From positions 30,021,362-30,085,361 of the forward strand of contig OY743170.1 of assembly GCA_963555705.1 (NCBI GenBank): a DNA stretch of 64,000 nucleotides, written 5' to 3'. Source of the DNA: Ligustrum vulgare (lineage: Eukaryota > Streptophyta > Magnoliopsida > Lamiales > Oleaceae). The position numbers were made by a program, and so were the translations under genes. A model generated the notes under the pieces. It saw only the letters and a program-made list of their open reading frames with translations. It did not search any database and had not been told where the DNA came from. Position 1 is the first letter of the stretch, and each line of letters begins with the position of its first letter. Positions 48,663 through 59,043 of the stretch are shown piece by piece.

Positions 48663-49159
48663 AGAAGACTGATAGTTGTCTTTCCCAAATGATGATTTTT
48701 CTCAAAGTTTATACATTTGGAATGGAATGGAATAGTTTGACACAAGGACTAATAATGAATTTTGTGCGAAATAATGTCAAGAATTTAAAGGAATTCAAGA
48801 AAGTGATTCTTGAATTTTGAAATATATATTTATATATGTTGATGAATTTTCGGAATAAATAAAGAAATTAAAAAAAAAAAAGTAATTTTTTTTAAACTCA
48901 AAAATTCAACTACGAACACGGGAAAACAATCGTGACTTAATTTGGATGACAAACGAAAAAAATAACGACTTTTGACTTTTATGAATATTTTCTAAATTAA
49001 AGACTCACAAATATGAAGAAAATGAAGAACAAGAAACAAAAGCTCGACAAACAAAATAAAAACACGATATGGATGATTCTGTCCAGAATCTAAGAATAAA
49101 ACGCAGAATCAAATTAGGATAGATAAAACCTGATTTCAGAGTCAAGTTCTGATACCACC
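48663..49159 (-). other. PAL leader of internal 2 with primer site
   Basis: Primer site at 49146-49157 (reverse strand tggtatcagaac, one or two mismatches to the tRNA-Met site) then an AT-rich leader matching copy B: A-runs, tccgaaaattcatca, and repeated aattcaagaa.cactttcttg words. No gene. Confidence 0.7.
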
Positions 49160-49989
49160 TGATGCGATCCCACTTCGGAAAGCGACGAAAACACGCAGAA
49201 CAAATGACATGACAATAGGAAATATCTAAATTCAACCAAACACAAGAAAACAAGAAATAAAATAATGAAATTAAAAGATATAATTGACGGTAAGACCTTG
49301 ACCCAAAAATTACGACGCGACGACTTGACGATGCGGATTGAAGATCCAAAGTTTTCAAAGCGCCACAAGGATGTCAAATTCTTTGATAAGTTTCTAGTTG
49401 GAACACCACAAATATTTCACAAATATTTAATAAGTTCAGTATTGTTCTTGAATAAAAAGAAAAGGAATCCTCCTTTCTCTCAAAGAGTAAAAACTCAATT
49501 TCAATTCTCAATAATATCAAAGTAGTTGTTTACAATGAATGAAAATCCTAATATAAACTAAAACTGACATAAAACTAAGTTTATCCGCTAATGGGCCATA
49601 ATCTACTGAAATAATAAATTAAAACAAAAATTAAATCAAAAATCGCGAAATCTGGTCCGCCAAACGGTTACGGTAATGACGTTTACACTTACAACCGTAA
49701 GTAGCCTTCTGTCAAGGAGTTACGACCGTGACCATATGACTTACAGTCGTAAGTTTGGAATTATTGGAATTCTTCGTTCTGACCCGAGAGTGACTTACGC
49801 CCGTGAAAAGCAAGACTTACGGCCGTGACCTTAGTTTTGTACCTCGAACTTTCCCCCTGTGACTCAACTTGATCCATTCATCTTCTCGGCTCGACTACAA
49901 CATGAAACTTGCTCTGTTTTCCACATAGATCGTTGTTGTATTGCCGATAGCCCGACTTCTCCTTTGGTCTCCTACTTTGGATCACATCA
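49160..49989 (-). repeat. PAL LTR D (shared)
   Basis: 830 bp, reverse strand tgatgtgatcc...gatcgcatca. Six palindrome-derived sites are centred near 49673, 49694, 49725, 49746, 49800 and 49822 (steps 21, 31, 21, 54, 22). The 21-bp pairing is kept while the inter-pair distance has changed. A polypurine tract (reverse strand caagagagggggga) lies at 49990-50003. Confidence 0.82.
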
Positions 49990-50024
49990 TCCCCCCTCTC
50001 TTGAGAATAATTTGACCTCGAACT

Positions 50025-50982
50025 TGATGTGATGCGGAAAAGAAGCTAACAATGTTATGATTCGGGACGAATCATCTTAAAGGAAGAGGGGATGATGTGA
50101 TCCGGAAAAGGCGTCAAAAAATGAGAAATCAAGATATGGGCAATTCAACAATATTCTACATGGGAAAATGAACAAGTTTTGTGTTGGACTCGAGTCAAGA
50201 TTCAATTCACGTCAAAGGGTCAGAAATCAAGGCAGAAGAGCTTTTACGGCCGTAACTTTCATAATTACGGCTGTAACATTATCAGTGCACAATTTGGGCA
50301 GAACAGCGTTTACGGCCGTAACTTTGGTTCTCACGGCCGTAACATGGAATTTCATGGCCGTAACATCAATCTTCACGGCCGTAAATAATAATTGAGACAT
50401 TTTGATCAGAGAAGGACTTACGGCCGTAAGTCCGACTTTTACGGCCGTAAGCGGCGCGAATCAGATTTTCGGGATTTTTAGTATTTTAGTTGATTTGTAT
50501 TTCCTTTATTTGGTTTTTAATTCTTTTTCCAATTTTGGTTATTATGGTTATTTTAGTTATTTTAGTTATTTTAGCGTAATTAGAATTCTATTCAGAGTCA
50601 GTTAGCGACTAGGGTTTATTTTGCCTATTTATATGCTTTTCCATTCAATCTAAAAACAGAATACTTTTGATGAATAAAATTATTGAGTGTTTTTACTCTA
50701 TCTAAATGTGAGGATTTTCCCTTTAAACAACGAACTTATAAACATTCAAATCTTGTGGCGTTCAAAACAATTGAACTTATCAAGGATCTGGACATTCCTT
50801 GTGGCGTTCCCCCTTTGTGGTTCTTATCTCCGCATCGTAATGGGTATCGGGTTTAATATACCCCCGGTTCTTGCGTCGTGAGGTCGGGGTTGCATTGTTA
50901 TCGTTCGTTCCAACCTGGATTCGGAACTTTCCAAGCGTTATTCCGCGAGCTACGACGAGGACCCCCTCCCGGGTTCTCATCA
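50025..50982 (+). repeat. PAL copy B 5' LTR
   Basis: 958 bp. The first 68 bp duplicate the end of the interior (hairpin gattcgggacgaatc plus purine tract) and are followed by a second LTR-type start at 50093. The palindrome array is at 50244-50450, TATA-like tatttatat at 50626-50634 and AATAAA near 50672, so the array lies in U3 about 180-380 bp upstream of the TATA box. Confidence 0.92.
50244..50450. promoter_or_regulatory. Phased TTACGGCCGTAA palindrome array
   Basis: Eight 12-bp sites start at 50244, 50265, 50310, 50331, 50352, 50373, 50418 and 50439. Centre steps are 21, 45, 21, 21, 21, 45, 21. Four sites are the perfect palindrome and the rest differ by one or two bases (TTACGGCTGTAA, TCACGGCCGTAA twice, TCATGGCCGTAA). 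Between sites the sequence is unrelated. The same layout is in the 3' LTR from 53400. Position in U3 and a two-helical-turn period suggest cooperative protein binding; that is inference. Confidence 0.9.
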
Positions 50983-51618
50983 TATTGTATCAGAGCTGGA
51001 CTCTGGATTCAGGTTTTGTTTTTCTATTCTATCTAGTTTGATTTTGTGTTTTTATCATAGAGTCTACACAAAATCATCCATATCTTGTTATTCGTGTCAG
51101 TAAAATTTTTCGTTATTTGATCCATACAAAAATCCGTCAAAAATTCAATCTTGTTTATTTTATTCGATTCTTATCCAAATCCGGTCCCATTTGTTTTGTT
51201 GCGTTCGTGTCGAATTTTGGGATTTTATTAAAAAAAAATTATTAAAATTATTTTTTTTATTTTTATTAATTCCGAAAATTCATCATAATTCAAAAAAAAA
51301 AAAAAGTCAATATGAAATTCAAGAACCACTTTCTTGAATTTCCTTAAATTCTTGATAATTTCTTGCCTTCTAAGTCAAATTAAAATTCTTGATATTCTTT
51401 CCTTTCTAGTCAAAATTCAAGAACCACTTTCTTGAATTTCTACAATATTCTTGATTTTCTTTCCTCTCGAGTCAAATTCAAGAACAACTTTCTTGAATTT
51501 CTTTAAAATTCTTGATAATGTTTTCCTTTTCGAATCAACATTAAATTCCTTCTTGATATTTGTCAATATCTGGACCCTCTTATTTTGAGTCTCAAATTTT
51601 TGAAAGCTACATAAAGGG
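50983..51618 (+). other. PAL copy B leader
   Basis: Primer site then 600 bases of AT-rich leader. From about 51310 to 51520 a ~60-bp unit built on aattcaagaaccactttcttg is repeated four times. The words tcaagaa and ttcttga can pair, so the leader RNA may fold. No gene. Confidence 0.75.
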
Positions 51619-52937
51619 ATGAATTATGAGTTCGATCCTACCTTCCAGACTAGGTGTCATGTGGGCAGTAAAGTGTGCAATATTATTATTGATAAGGAGT
51701 ATTATTGCGATCTGGCAAGTACCACCATGGTTGAGGAGTTGGGCTTACCTTTACTACCACATCCCAATCCTTATAGGCTGACGTGGTTAAAGGAGTGTGG
51801 GCAGGTAAATGTAACCCACGGGGTTATGGTGAAATTGTCACTTGGAAGATATAGCGATGAATTGTGGTGTGATGTGGTGCCTCTAGAATCTTGTGACATC
51901 TTGTTGAGTAGATCGTGGAAGTGTGAGAGGAAAGCAGTCTATGATAAACGCAGGAATATATATAAATTTGTTAAGGATGGGAAAAGTATTAAGCTTATGC
52001 CGTTAACCCCGGAACAAATACTTGAAGAGAAAGTATTGCGAGAAAACAGGGATGAGCAAAGAAAATTCGGAGATGATGAATGGAGTATGAAGGCTGAATT
52101 CATGGAGATGGCCAAGAAATTAATACAACTAAATAAAGAGATGAAGGCACAAGAGGCTAGAAAAAGTTAGCCGAGTTGCAAGAGAGAGAAAGGGGAATAG
52201 AGGAGGTAGTTAAATTACAAGAAAAGCCTTTGGATATGATTGTTAAGAAGGAGGGAGACTTGAGGAACGAGTTAGAAGATAAAAATTTGTGTAGTGTTGA
52301 GGAGGTGCCTAATCATATCGATAAAATTATTTATGAGGTGGTGCATGAGCAAAAGCATGAGAAATTAGGAGAGGTGATTGAGCTCAGAAATTTAGAAGTG
52401 GAGATTGAGTGTGCGAAAAAAGAAATTGAAGTAGTTGATCAAACTCCGAGTCTTGAAGTACAGAATAAAATTGTGGAAGAGGAGATTGAAAATAATATTG
52501 TTGAAAATGATAGGAATGAATTGGAAGTTGGGGTAGAAGTTCAACATTTGAATGTTGAAATTGTCAATAAAAATATTGAAGAGGTGGTTGAATGTGAAAA
52601 ATTAGAAGAAGTGGTTGAGAAAAAAGAAGAGAATGAGCAAGAAAGTATATTGACTTTTGGAGGCGACGAGAAGGGCCTCGTGGTGGGAAAAAAAGTTGTG
52701 GAGATTTTGTACCATGAGTACAAGGATCCATACCTTGTGCATGGAGACGCTAACATTTCCCTCCCCATTTTTTTTAAATCTTTCTTCCAGGTTTATTGTG
52801 CATGGAAGTTTGATTTCCATCAACCTTGATCAATTCCCCTCGTGTTTCAATACCTTCTTGTCTACAAATTGGAGGAGCATCATTTATTGAATGCATGTCA
52901 GGGAATCGGCAATTTTTCATTTGATCCAGAAGGTGCA
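51619..52937 (+). pseudogene. PAL protein, copy B (retropepsin-like plus coiled coil)
   Basis: Two frames, 51619-52170 and 52176-52829, separated by loss of one A in an A-run (copy C has RKKL where this copy ends at K-S-stop). The first 130 residues match a gypsy protease: FQTRCHVGSKVCNIIID, VEELGLPLLPHPNPYRLTW, LWCDVVPLESCDILLSRSW. The catalytic D-S/G-G reads D-K-E, so activity is unlikely. Then a Lys/Glu-rich region predicted helical (QLNKEMKAQEARK, EELEEVV repeats) and a hydrophobic-aromatic end block (HEYKDPYLVHGDANISLPIF, CAWKFDFHQP) shared with A and C; a stop at 52827-52829 precedes the last ~36 codons (EEHHLLNACQ). Function unknown. Confidence 0.7.
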
Positions 52938-52959
52938 GTTTGATTTTTCAAGAACAACA

Positions 52960-53180
52960 CCATGATTCGGGACGAATCATCCTAAAGAAGGAGGGAATGG
53001 TACGAATCAGGGTGGGCTTGACAGAAAAATCTATAATTCAAGCCAAAACAAGAAGTCAAGCAGGTTCGGAGAACGTCAGATCAAACATTGCTTGTATGAA
53101 GAAGGTTCAAGGCTAAACCAAGTGAGCAAACCAAGAACAACTTTATGATTCAGGACGAATCATCTTAAAGGAAGAGGGGA
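52960..53180 (+). repeat. Serial polypurine-tract duplications
   Basis: The hairpin gattcgggacgaatc (or one variant) plus a purine tract occurs at about 52963, 53148 and again inside the LTR at 53214. Between the first two lies sequence resembling the LTR start of copies A and C (cttgacagaaaaatctataa, ttcaagccaaaacaag). Confidence 0.8.
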
Positions 53181-54138
53181 TGATGTGATCCGGAAAAGAA
53201 GCTAACAATGTTATGATTCGGGACGAATCATCTTATAGGAAAAGGGGATGATGTGATCCGTAAAAGGCGTCAAAAAATGAGAAATCAAGATATGGGAAAT
53301 TTTACAATATTCTACATGAGAAAATGAACAAGTTTCGTGTTGGGCTCGAGTCAAGATTCAATTCACGTCAAAGGGTCAGAAATCAAGGCAGAAGGGCTTT
53401 TACGGCCGTAACTTTCATAATTACGGCCGTAACATTATCAGTGCACAATTTGGGAAGAACAGCGTTTACGGATGTAACTTTGGTTCTCACGGCCGTAACA
53501 TGGAATTTCATGGCCGTAACATCAATCTTCACGGCCGTAAATAATAATTGAGACATTTTGATCAGAGAAGGACTTACGGCCGTAAGTCCGACTTTTATGG
53601 CCGTAAGCAGCGCGAATCAGATTTTCGGGATTTTTAGTATTTCAGTTGATTTGTATTTCCTTTATTTGGTTTTTAATTCTTTTTCCAATTTTGGTTATTT
53701 TGGTTATTTTAGTTATTTTAGCTATTTTATCCTAATTAGAATTCTATTCAGAGTCAGTTAGCGACTAGGGTTTATTTTGCCTATTTATATGCTTTTCCAT
53801 TCAATGTAAAAACAGAATACTTTTGATGAATAAAATTATTGAGTGTTTTTACTCTCTCTAAAGGTGAGGATTTTCCATTTAAACAACGAACTTATCAAGA
53901 TTCAAATCTTGTGGCATTCAAAACAATTGAACTTATCAAGGATCTGGACATTCCTTGTGGCGTTCCCCCTTTGTGGTTCTTATCTACGCATCGTAACGGG
54001 TCTTGGGTTTAATATACCCCTGGTTCTTGCGTCGTGAGGTCGGGGTTGCATTGTTATCGTCCGTTCCAACCTGGATTCGGAACTTTCCAAGCGTTATTCC
54101 GCGAGCTACGACGAGAACCCCCTCCCGGGTTCTCATCA
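53181..54138 (+). repeat. PAL copy B 3' LTR
   Basis: 958 bp, same length as the 5' LTR. It has the same 68-bp leading duplication (53181-53248) and the same palindrome spacing from 53400; one site has decayed to TTACGGATGTAA. Confidence 0.93.
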
Positions 54139-54143
54139 GAACT

Positions 54144-54976
54144 TGCAACTTGCCCAATCCTCTTGTAACTCCGGGGTTTGTTGGCTCTTGGTTCATGCCT
54201 ATACTTGCTTCTGCGGGATTGATATTCATGCTTGTGCTTTGTGCATTCCTTGGACTTTCGGGGCTCTTTCTTCTTGCTATTACATTTAGGACCAACTCTA
54301 AATTTGGAACTTGATTTGGGTACCTACAAAACAGATTTAGTAGAATTGGGGAGAGGTGTGTTAGCGTGAGTAAGTGCAAATAGACTCATTTTTGTGGTAG
54401 ACTCTCTTTTCTTTTGCTTTCTGCACTTAATATCTCATTTTTCTGAGGTTTGAACCTCAAACCTTTTTTCTTCAGTTTTCACTCCCTCTCCTTTTTCTGA
54501 GGTCGTGACCTCAACTCTCTCTATTTCAATTTTCTCCACCTCTCCTTTTTCCTGAGGTCATGACCTCAACTCTCTTATTTATCTCCTCAAACTCACTTTT
54601 CACTTTCAATTGATCTTTCAAGGCCTGAGTTGGGGACAATGGAACTAGAGTAAACTTCTTCCCACCTTTTACAAGACTGTATCTATTCGTATACCCATCA
54701 TGTAGCACTGCCCTTTCATGTTGCCATGACCTCCCCAAAAATATGTAACCAACATGCATATACGTCACATCACAAACTACCTCATCAAAATATCTACCAA
54801 GAGAAAAAGTCACCAAAACCTGTTTATTCACCTTAATTTCCCTGACTCAGTCAACCACTGCAATTTATAAGTTTCATTAAAGGTAATCCCAATTTTTCCA
54901 CCAACATTGTACTAACTACATTAGTACAACTTTCCCCATCAATCCCCATACTACAAACCTTATCATTCACTAAGCA
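54144..54976 (-). pseudogene. PAL internal 1: protease-like domain and tail
   Basis: Reverse strand from 54976: VNDKVCSMGIDGESCTNVVS, VEKLGLPL, a frame break, then QVLVTFSLGRYFDEVVCDV, GYIFLGRSWQHERAVLHDGY, LVPLSPTQALKDQLK. This is the same gypsy-protease region as copies A and B, but closer to the family norm; the active site reads D-G-E instead of D-S/G-G. The fragment ends in a basic Lys/Arg/Ser-rich stretch (to 54144) and then, across the copy B insertion, the polypurine tract at 49990-50003. RT to integrase are missing. CACTA element 1 interrupts the gene just before this part. Confidence 0.75.
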
Positions 54977-57774
54977 CACTAGTACAAAAACATAAAAAGA
55001 AAATAACAAATTAGCTTTGAAAAACGACGCCTGTAAAAAATGCAGTGGCAAAGTCGTAAATAAAAAGAAATTAAAGGCGTCGGTTCTTACCTAATAGTAG
55101 CACCACTTAAGGGCGTCGGTTCTTACCTAAGAACCGACGCCTTTAAATCACGTATAGGCGTCGGTTCTTAAGAAGAACCTAAGAACCGACGCCTTTTATT
55201 TATAGGTGTCGGTTCTTATACTTAAAATATAATTTCGTGCCTGCACCATTTCCATTCATTTTTCCCCCGATTTTCATCTCCATTCCAGCGCCTCCCACCA
55301 TTTCACTCATTTTTCCCCTTGTTTTCATCTCCATTCCAGCCATCCCTTCATTTTAGCTCCCCGGTTACATCTTCCATTCAAGCCCTAATTATATTATTTA
55401 CACCTCTCATCCCCGGTTTCATCTCCATTCAAGACCCGCCTCGTCTAGATCTCAGTCGTGCCCTCACCTCATTGCTGGTAGCCGCACATTTCGTCACCAC
55501 CTTGGTCACGCCACCAACGCCTGGGACACGCCGCTACCACCTGGGTTTGGTCACAACCACCGGCGGGTAAGACCCACTTTAAGAAACTTTGATTTCTTAA
55601 CTAATTAATTTTGTTTTCTTAAGAAAATTTTGCATCTTCTTGCACAAATGTATCCATCACCAATGCACAATATTGACAATGTGTTACAGAATGTGAAAAC
55701 ATTAAAATGAAATTAATGACACGCTTTTGGGATTTTCTGTTTCAGAAATGAAGATCCCATCTATGGTGAGCATCAAATAGTGGCTAGAGGAATGATTTTT
55801 CCATCCGGACCTGAGACTATTGTACACCATCAACAACTCTTGACAGATCATGTTAAAGTGTCGGTTGATGATGTTATACAAGGTGCCGAAGCGTCACTTC
55901 TTCCAGTACCATCTCCATACTACACCGTGGTGGGGGAAGCTGTTGGAAGTTTCTGTCAATGGCCTAATGATTTGGTAATTTTTGGAGAGGTAATAATTCT
56001 TATATTTATAAAAAACTTCTTTCGATTTTTAAATACTTTTAAAATTATATTAGAAATGTTATGATGACAAAAAACATGTAATTACAGGAAGAGTTGACAA
56101 AACAGGCAAAACAAATTGAAAAAAATAAAAAATCCCAGAGTTTTGATATGTCATCTACCAGACGATCACCACTAATTGATGATGCAACGTTACAACGTCT
56201 GGGTAATGATTGTAAGATGTTACACTCTCTGGTGCTTACACTTCATGCTGGTACAGACTACATCCAAGTGCCTCTAGACGCAACTGTGTTTCATCACACA
56301 GAAGGTGAAAGTTTTTATGTTACGATTGACGACATCACCGACTTGCTCTCAATGAAATGGCTGAATGTATCTATCTTGCAAGTATTCATAATGTAAGATT
56401 GCTGAACACGCATTTATGTCTTTCATTTAAATTTTTGTTTTTATTTTTTATTCATTGGTTGTTATTTTTAGGTTCCTTCATGGGTTGTGTTAGCAATTTG
56501 GTATTCAGTCAATTGGATTTATGTGTCCATCACAGATTGCGTCGATCAGAGTTAAAACACATGTAGAAAGTGTTGTGAGTTACAAGGCTGAAACAATGAA
56601 TACGCTGAGGTCCAAGCAATTCATTTTAGCGCCGTACTATCAGGAGTAAGACCATTTTTATTATTTATGTATTTCTTTATTTATTTAAAGAATACTTACA
56701 CGTTTATAATACGTAGGAATCATTGGATGTTGCTTGCAATATCCTGTGAAGCCAATACTGTGTACTTCATAGATTCAGCACAATCATGTAGGCGTAACAT
56801 AGAAATCAAGCCGTCATTGAATGTGTAAGTAATTATTGCATTGTTCAAACTTTTGTGTTTAGTGCATTCATATAGATAAGTTGGGTTACTTTCATGGAAT
56901 AATCGTAGAGAGTTTGGGGTGAAATTGATGTGTTTGTGTTGTGATTATAATAGTTGTTAGGATAATTTTCAATAAATAGGTCTCTATACAGGTTGGATAC
57001 GTTCAATTTATAGGGGAGACTCTGGCAAAATTTACGTAAGAATTTTGAGTTTTATTATTATTTTTATAACTTATTCATATTTATTGAAACTTTAGGGCAT
57101 TTCGAGCTTTTTGGTCATTAGGAGGCAGGAGGGCAACATCCAATGTAAATTGGAAAAAGATCTCGGTATGAAAACTAGAATTTTATAAATTGCTACAAAT
57201 TCTCATATTAGTTTAATATATATTCGCTTTCATTCGATTATTAATAATATTTTTAATTTTAAATATTCAAATTTCAGTGTCCTCAGCAACCTGGAGGAGA
57301 TGAGTGTGGCTATTATGTTATGAGAAACATGTTCCAGATAGTCACAGCCTATTCTCAACTTACTTCTCTACACGAGGTATAATTTATTGAAGATAATTGT
57401 TTAATTACGATTTATGTGTAATTAACATAATGATTATTAATTCTTATTAATTATTCTTAGGAATTTCAAGAGTTTTACTCAACAGAGGAAATTGATGAGG
57501 TTCGAAATTTATGGGCCAAATACTTCGTTGAAGAGTGTATGTAAACTTAGCCCATTTTATGTTTAACATGTACAAATATTTTAACAATATTGTGAAAACA
57601 TGATTAATTAATTCGAAATTCTGTTTATCTTATTAAGTTTTGTTCTACATTCCTCGATTATATATATTTATTGAAGATAAATTTTTGATGTGCACATGAT
57701 TGTAGTTTATATAGGTATATAAGGGAAATATAAATAAATGAAAAAAAAAAAACCGACATCTTAATGTACTAGTG
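54977..57774 (+). mobile_element. CACTA element 1 carrying a Ulp1-like gene
   Basis: Starts cactagtacaaaaa at 54977 and ends tgtactagtg at 57774, complementary CACTA termini. Flanking triplets are gca and aca, a near match for a 3-bp target duplication. Subterminal repeats of ggcgtcggttctta and its reverse occur from 55075 to 55220. It lies in the PAL gag-protease gene, whose two parts resume at 54976 and 57775. It has no TNP2-type transposase. Its one gene encodes a Ulp1-like cysteine protease. About 2.8 kb. Confidence 0.85.
55746..57544 (+). CDS. Transposon Ulp1-like cysteine protease (C48), near-intact
   Basis: Exons 55746-55989, 56088-56392, 56472-56645, 56717-56824, 57096-57165, 57278-57376 and 57461-57544 join in one frame across GT-AG introns, about 360 residues. 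The N-terminal part (VKVSVDDVIQGAEASLLPVP, YYTVVGEAVGSFCQWP) is a DUF8039-type domain. The C-terminal part is the Ulp1 fold with all catalytic positions visible: H in NHWMLLAIS, D in VYFIDSAQ, Q and C in CPQQPGGDECGYYVM. Family members cleave SUMO-like modifiers. A single in-frame TAG at 56491-56493 breaks exon 3. A non-coding or N-terminal exon probably ends at the gtaag near 55567. It is the sole gene of CACTA element 1. Confidence 0.8.
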
Positions 57775-58162
57775 ACATCTAGTGCTAAAAATATTATCCC
57801 TCTGCTCCTCCACATTATCCACAACATCCACCTTACGTCTAATACTAAGAGCATGCCCATTAACAAGTGACTCGTCTACTGCAACATTTTTCAATTTACC
57901 ACTATCATAAGCATTCCTTGATTTAGTCATTTTTTCCATTTTATCTCTAGAAACAACTTTCACATCACACTTAACCTTTTTATGTGGACATTGAAGTGCA
58001 AGGTAACCCCATTCCAAACATTTAAAACACTTAACATTTCTATCCTTAAGAGGCTTGGACTTGGAAGTATAGTTACCTTTGGTTGTTTATTCCTCCCTCC
58101 TCTTTGGAATATGATCACTGCTCTCCCGCTTTGATGTCGCTTTTTGCTTCAATGGCCTTTCA
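57775..58162 (-). pseudogene. PAL internal 1: gag zinc knuckle to protease start
   Basis: Reverse strand from about 58160: KQKATSKRESSDHIPKRREE, a stop, then KDRNVKCFKCLEWGYLALQC and ENIFSTRC-type protease start, where CACTA element 1 inserted. The knuckle is C-x2-C-x4-Y-x4-C: the usual histidine is tyrosine, so zinc binding is probably lost. The order gag knuckle then protease is that of gypsy elements. Confidence 0.75.
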
Positions 58163-58441
58163 CACTACAATAAAAAAACCCTTTTGCAACATGCAAACGG
58201 CAACATTCATCAATTGCATGTTGCTAAAAGGGGTTTATATCAACATTCACTTGTTGCATGTTGCATTTGATTCATTAAATCGAGTTTTAGCAACATTCAA
58301 CAAATAAGTGTTGCTAATAATAAGCTTTTGCAACATTCATAAAAATGTTGCAATAAGTTTAGGCATTGGCAACGCGCAGCGCGCGTTGCAAAAGCTTGGG
58401 CTTTTGCCTATCGCAACACGCAGTGCGCGTTGCAATAGGTA
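58163..58441 (+). mobile_element. CACTA-like scrap, 3' end missing
   Basis: Starts cactacaataaaaaaaccc at 58163, a CACTA-type terminus preceded by tca. It consists of words gcaaca / tgttgc in both orientations, including the inverted repeat gcaacgcgc-agc-gcgcgttgc near 58370. No matching right terminus; it stops at gag sequence at about 58442. Confidence 0.6.
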
Positions 58442-58623
58442 TCACTCCTCTTATCTCTCCTAACTCTAGAATCCGCTTGAGATTGCTCTTTTCTCCATCG
58501 TTTTTCTCTTTCATCCATCCTAGCGAAGAATTTATCCCATTGTGCCTCAATGGATTTAATCAATTTAATTTGCTGTTCGGCACTCATTGATGAAGATGAT
58601 GGAGATTCTCCCCTATGAGACAT
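58442..58623 (-). pseudogene. PAL internal 1: gag N-terminus
   Basis: Reverse-strand ATG at 58623: MSHRGESPSSSSMSAEQQIK, then LIKSIEAQWDKFFARMDERE and an Arg-rich stretch, ending where the CACTA-like scrap begins. It is a plausible gag start (Ser-rich, then a helix). The central capsid region between here and the zinc knuckle is absent, so insertion and deletion both occurred. Confidence 0.55.
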
Positions 58624-59043
58624 GTTTAATAACGAGAAAAATGAAGATAAAATTCCTCACAAAATTTATCACTCAAAATCCCCTTTCCAATATCACCAAA
58701 GAACATGTCAAGGATCACAAATAAGAAAATTATGGAAGATACGAAGAAAACATGAATTGAGAAATTCTCGGAATATTCGATTTTTTTTTTTTGGTAATTT
58801 TCAGATATATATATATACTTTTAATCCGAAATTTGACTACGAATAAGCAAAAAAAAACGGAACAGGATTTGAATCAGAATTGACTAAAATAAAAAAAAAA
58901 ATTGAATTTTTTTGGGTGAGATTTTTAATAGATCAAAATAAGAAAAACTATGAAGAACACGAAAATTCAAGAAAACTTAAGAAAAACAAGAAAAAGTCAA
59001 GAAATACCAAGAACTAAATTTAGATATAAGCTCTGATACCACC
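58624..59043 (-). other. PAL leader of internal 1 with primer site
   Basis: Primer site at 59030-59041 (reverse strand tggtatcagagc) and an AT-rich leader. Nothing else recognised. Confidence 0.7.

Larger units (their letters stand above)
50025..54138 (+). mobile_element. PAL family copy B, complete ends
   Basis: Two 958-bp LTRs (50025-50982, 53181-54138) with TGATG...CATCA ends, a perfect 5-bp target duplication gaact (50020-50024, 54139-54143), a tRNA-Met-like primer site (50986-50997, tgtatcagagct region), a 2.2-kb interior with one gene, and a polypurine tract. It sits in opposite orientation inside the PAL chain. With no RT, RNase H or integrase, it must have been mobilised by another element's enzymes. 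It is the best copy for defining the family. Confidence 0.93.

Noticed and set aside
50244..50450. CRISPR-like regularly spaced repeats
   Set aside because: Repeats are 12-bp palindromes with 9-33-bp gaps inside a plant LTR. Unit length, gap length and host rule out a CRISPR array.
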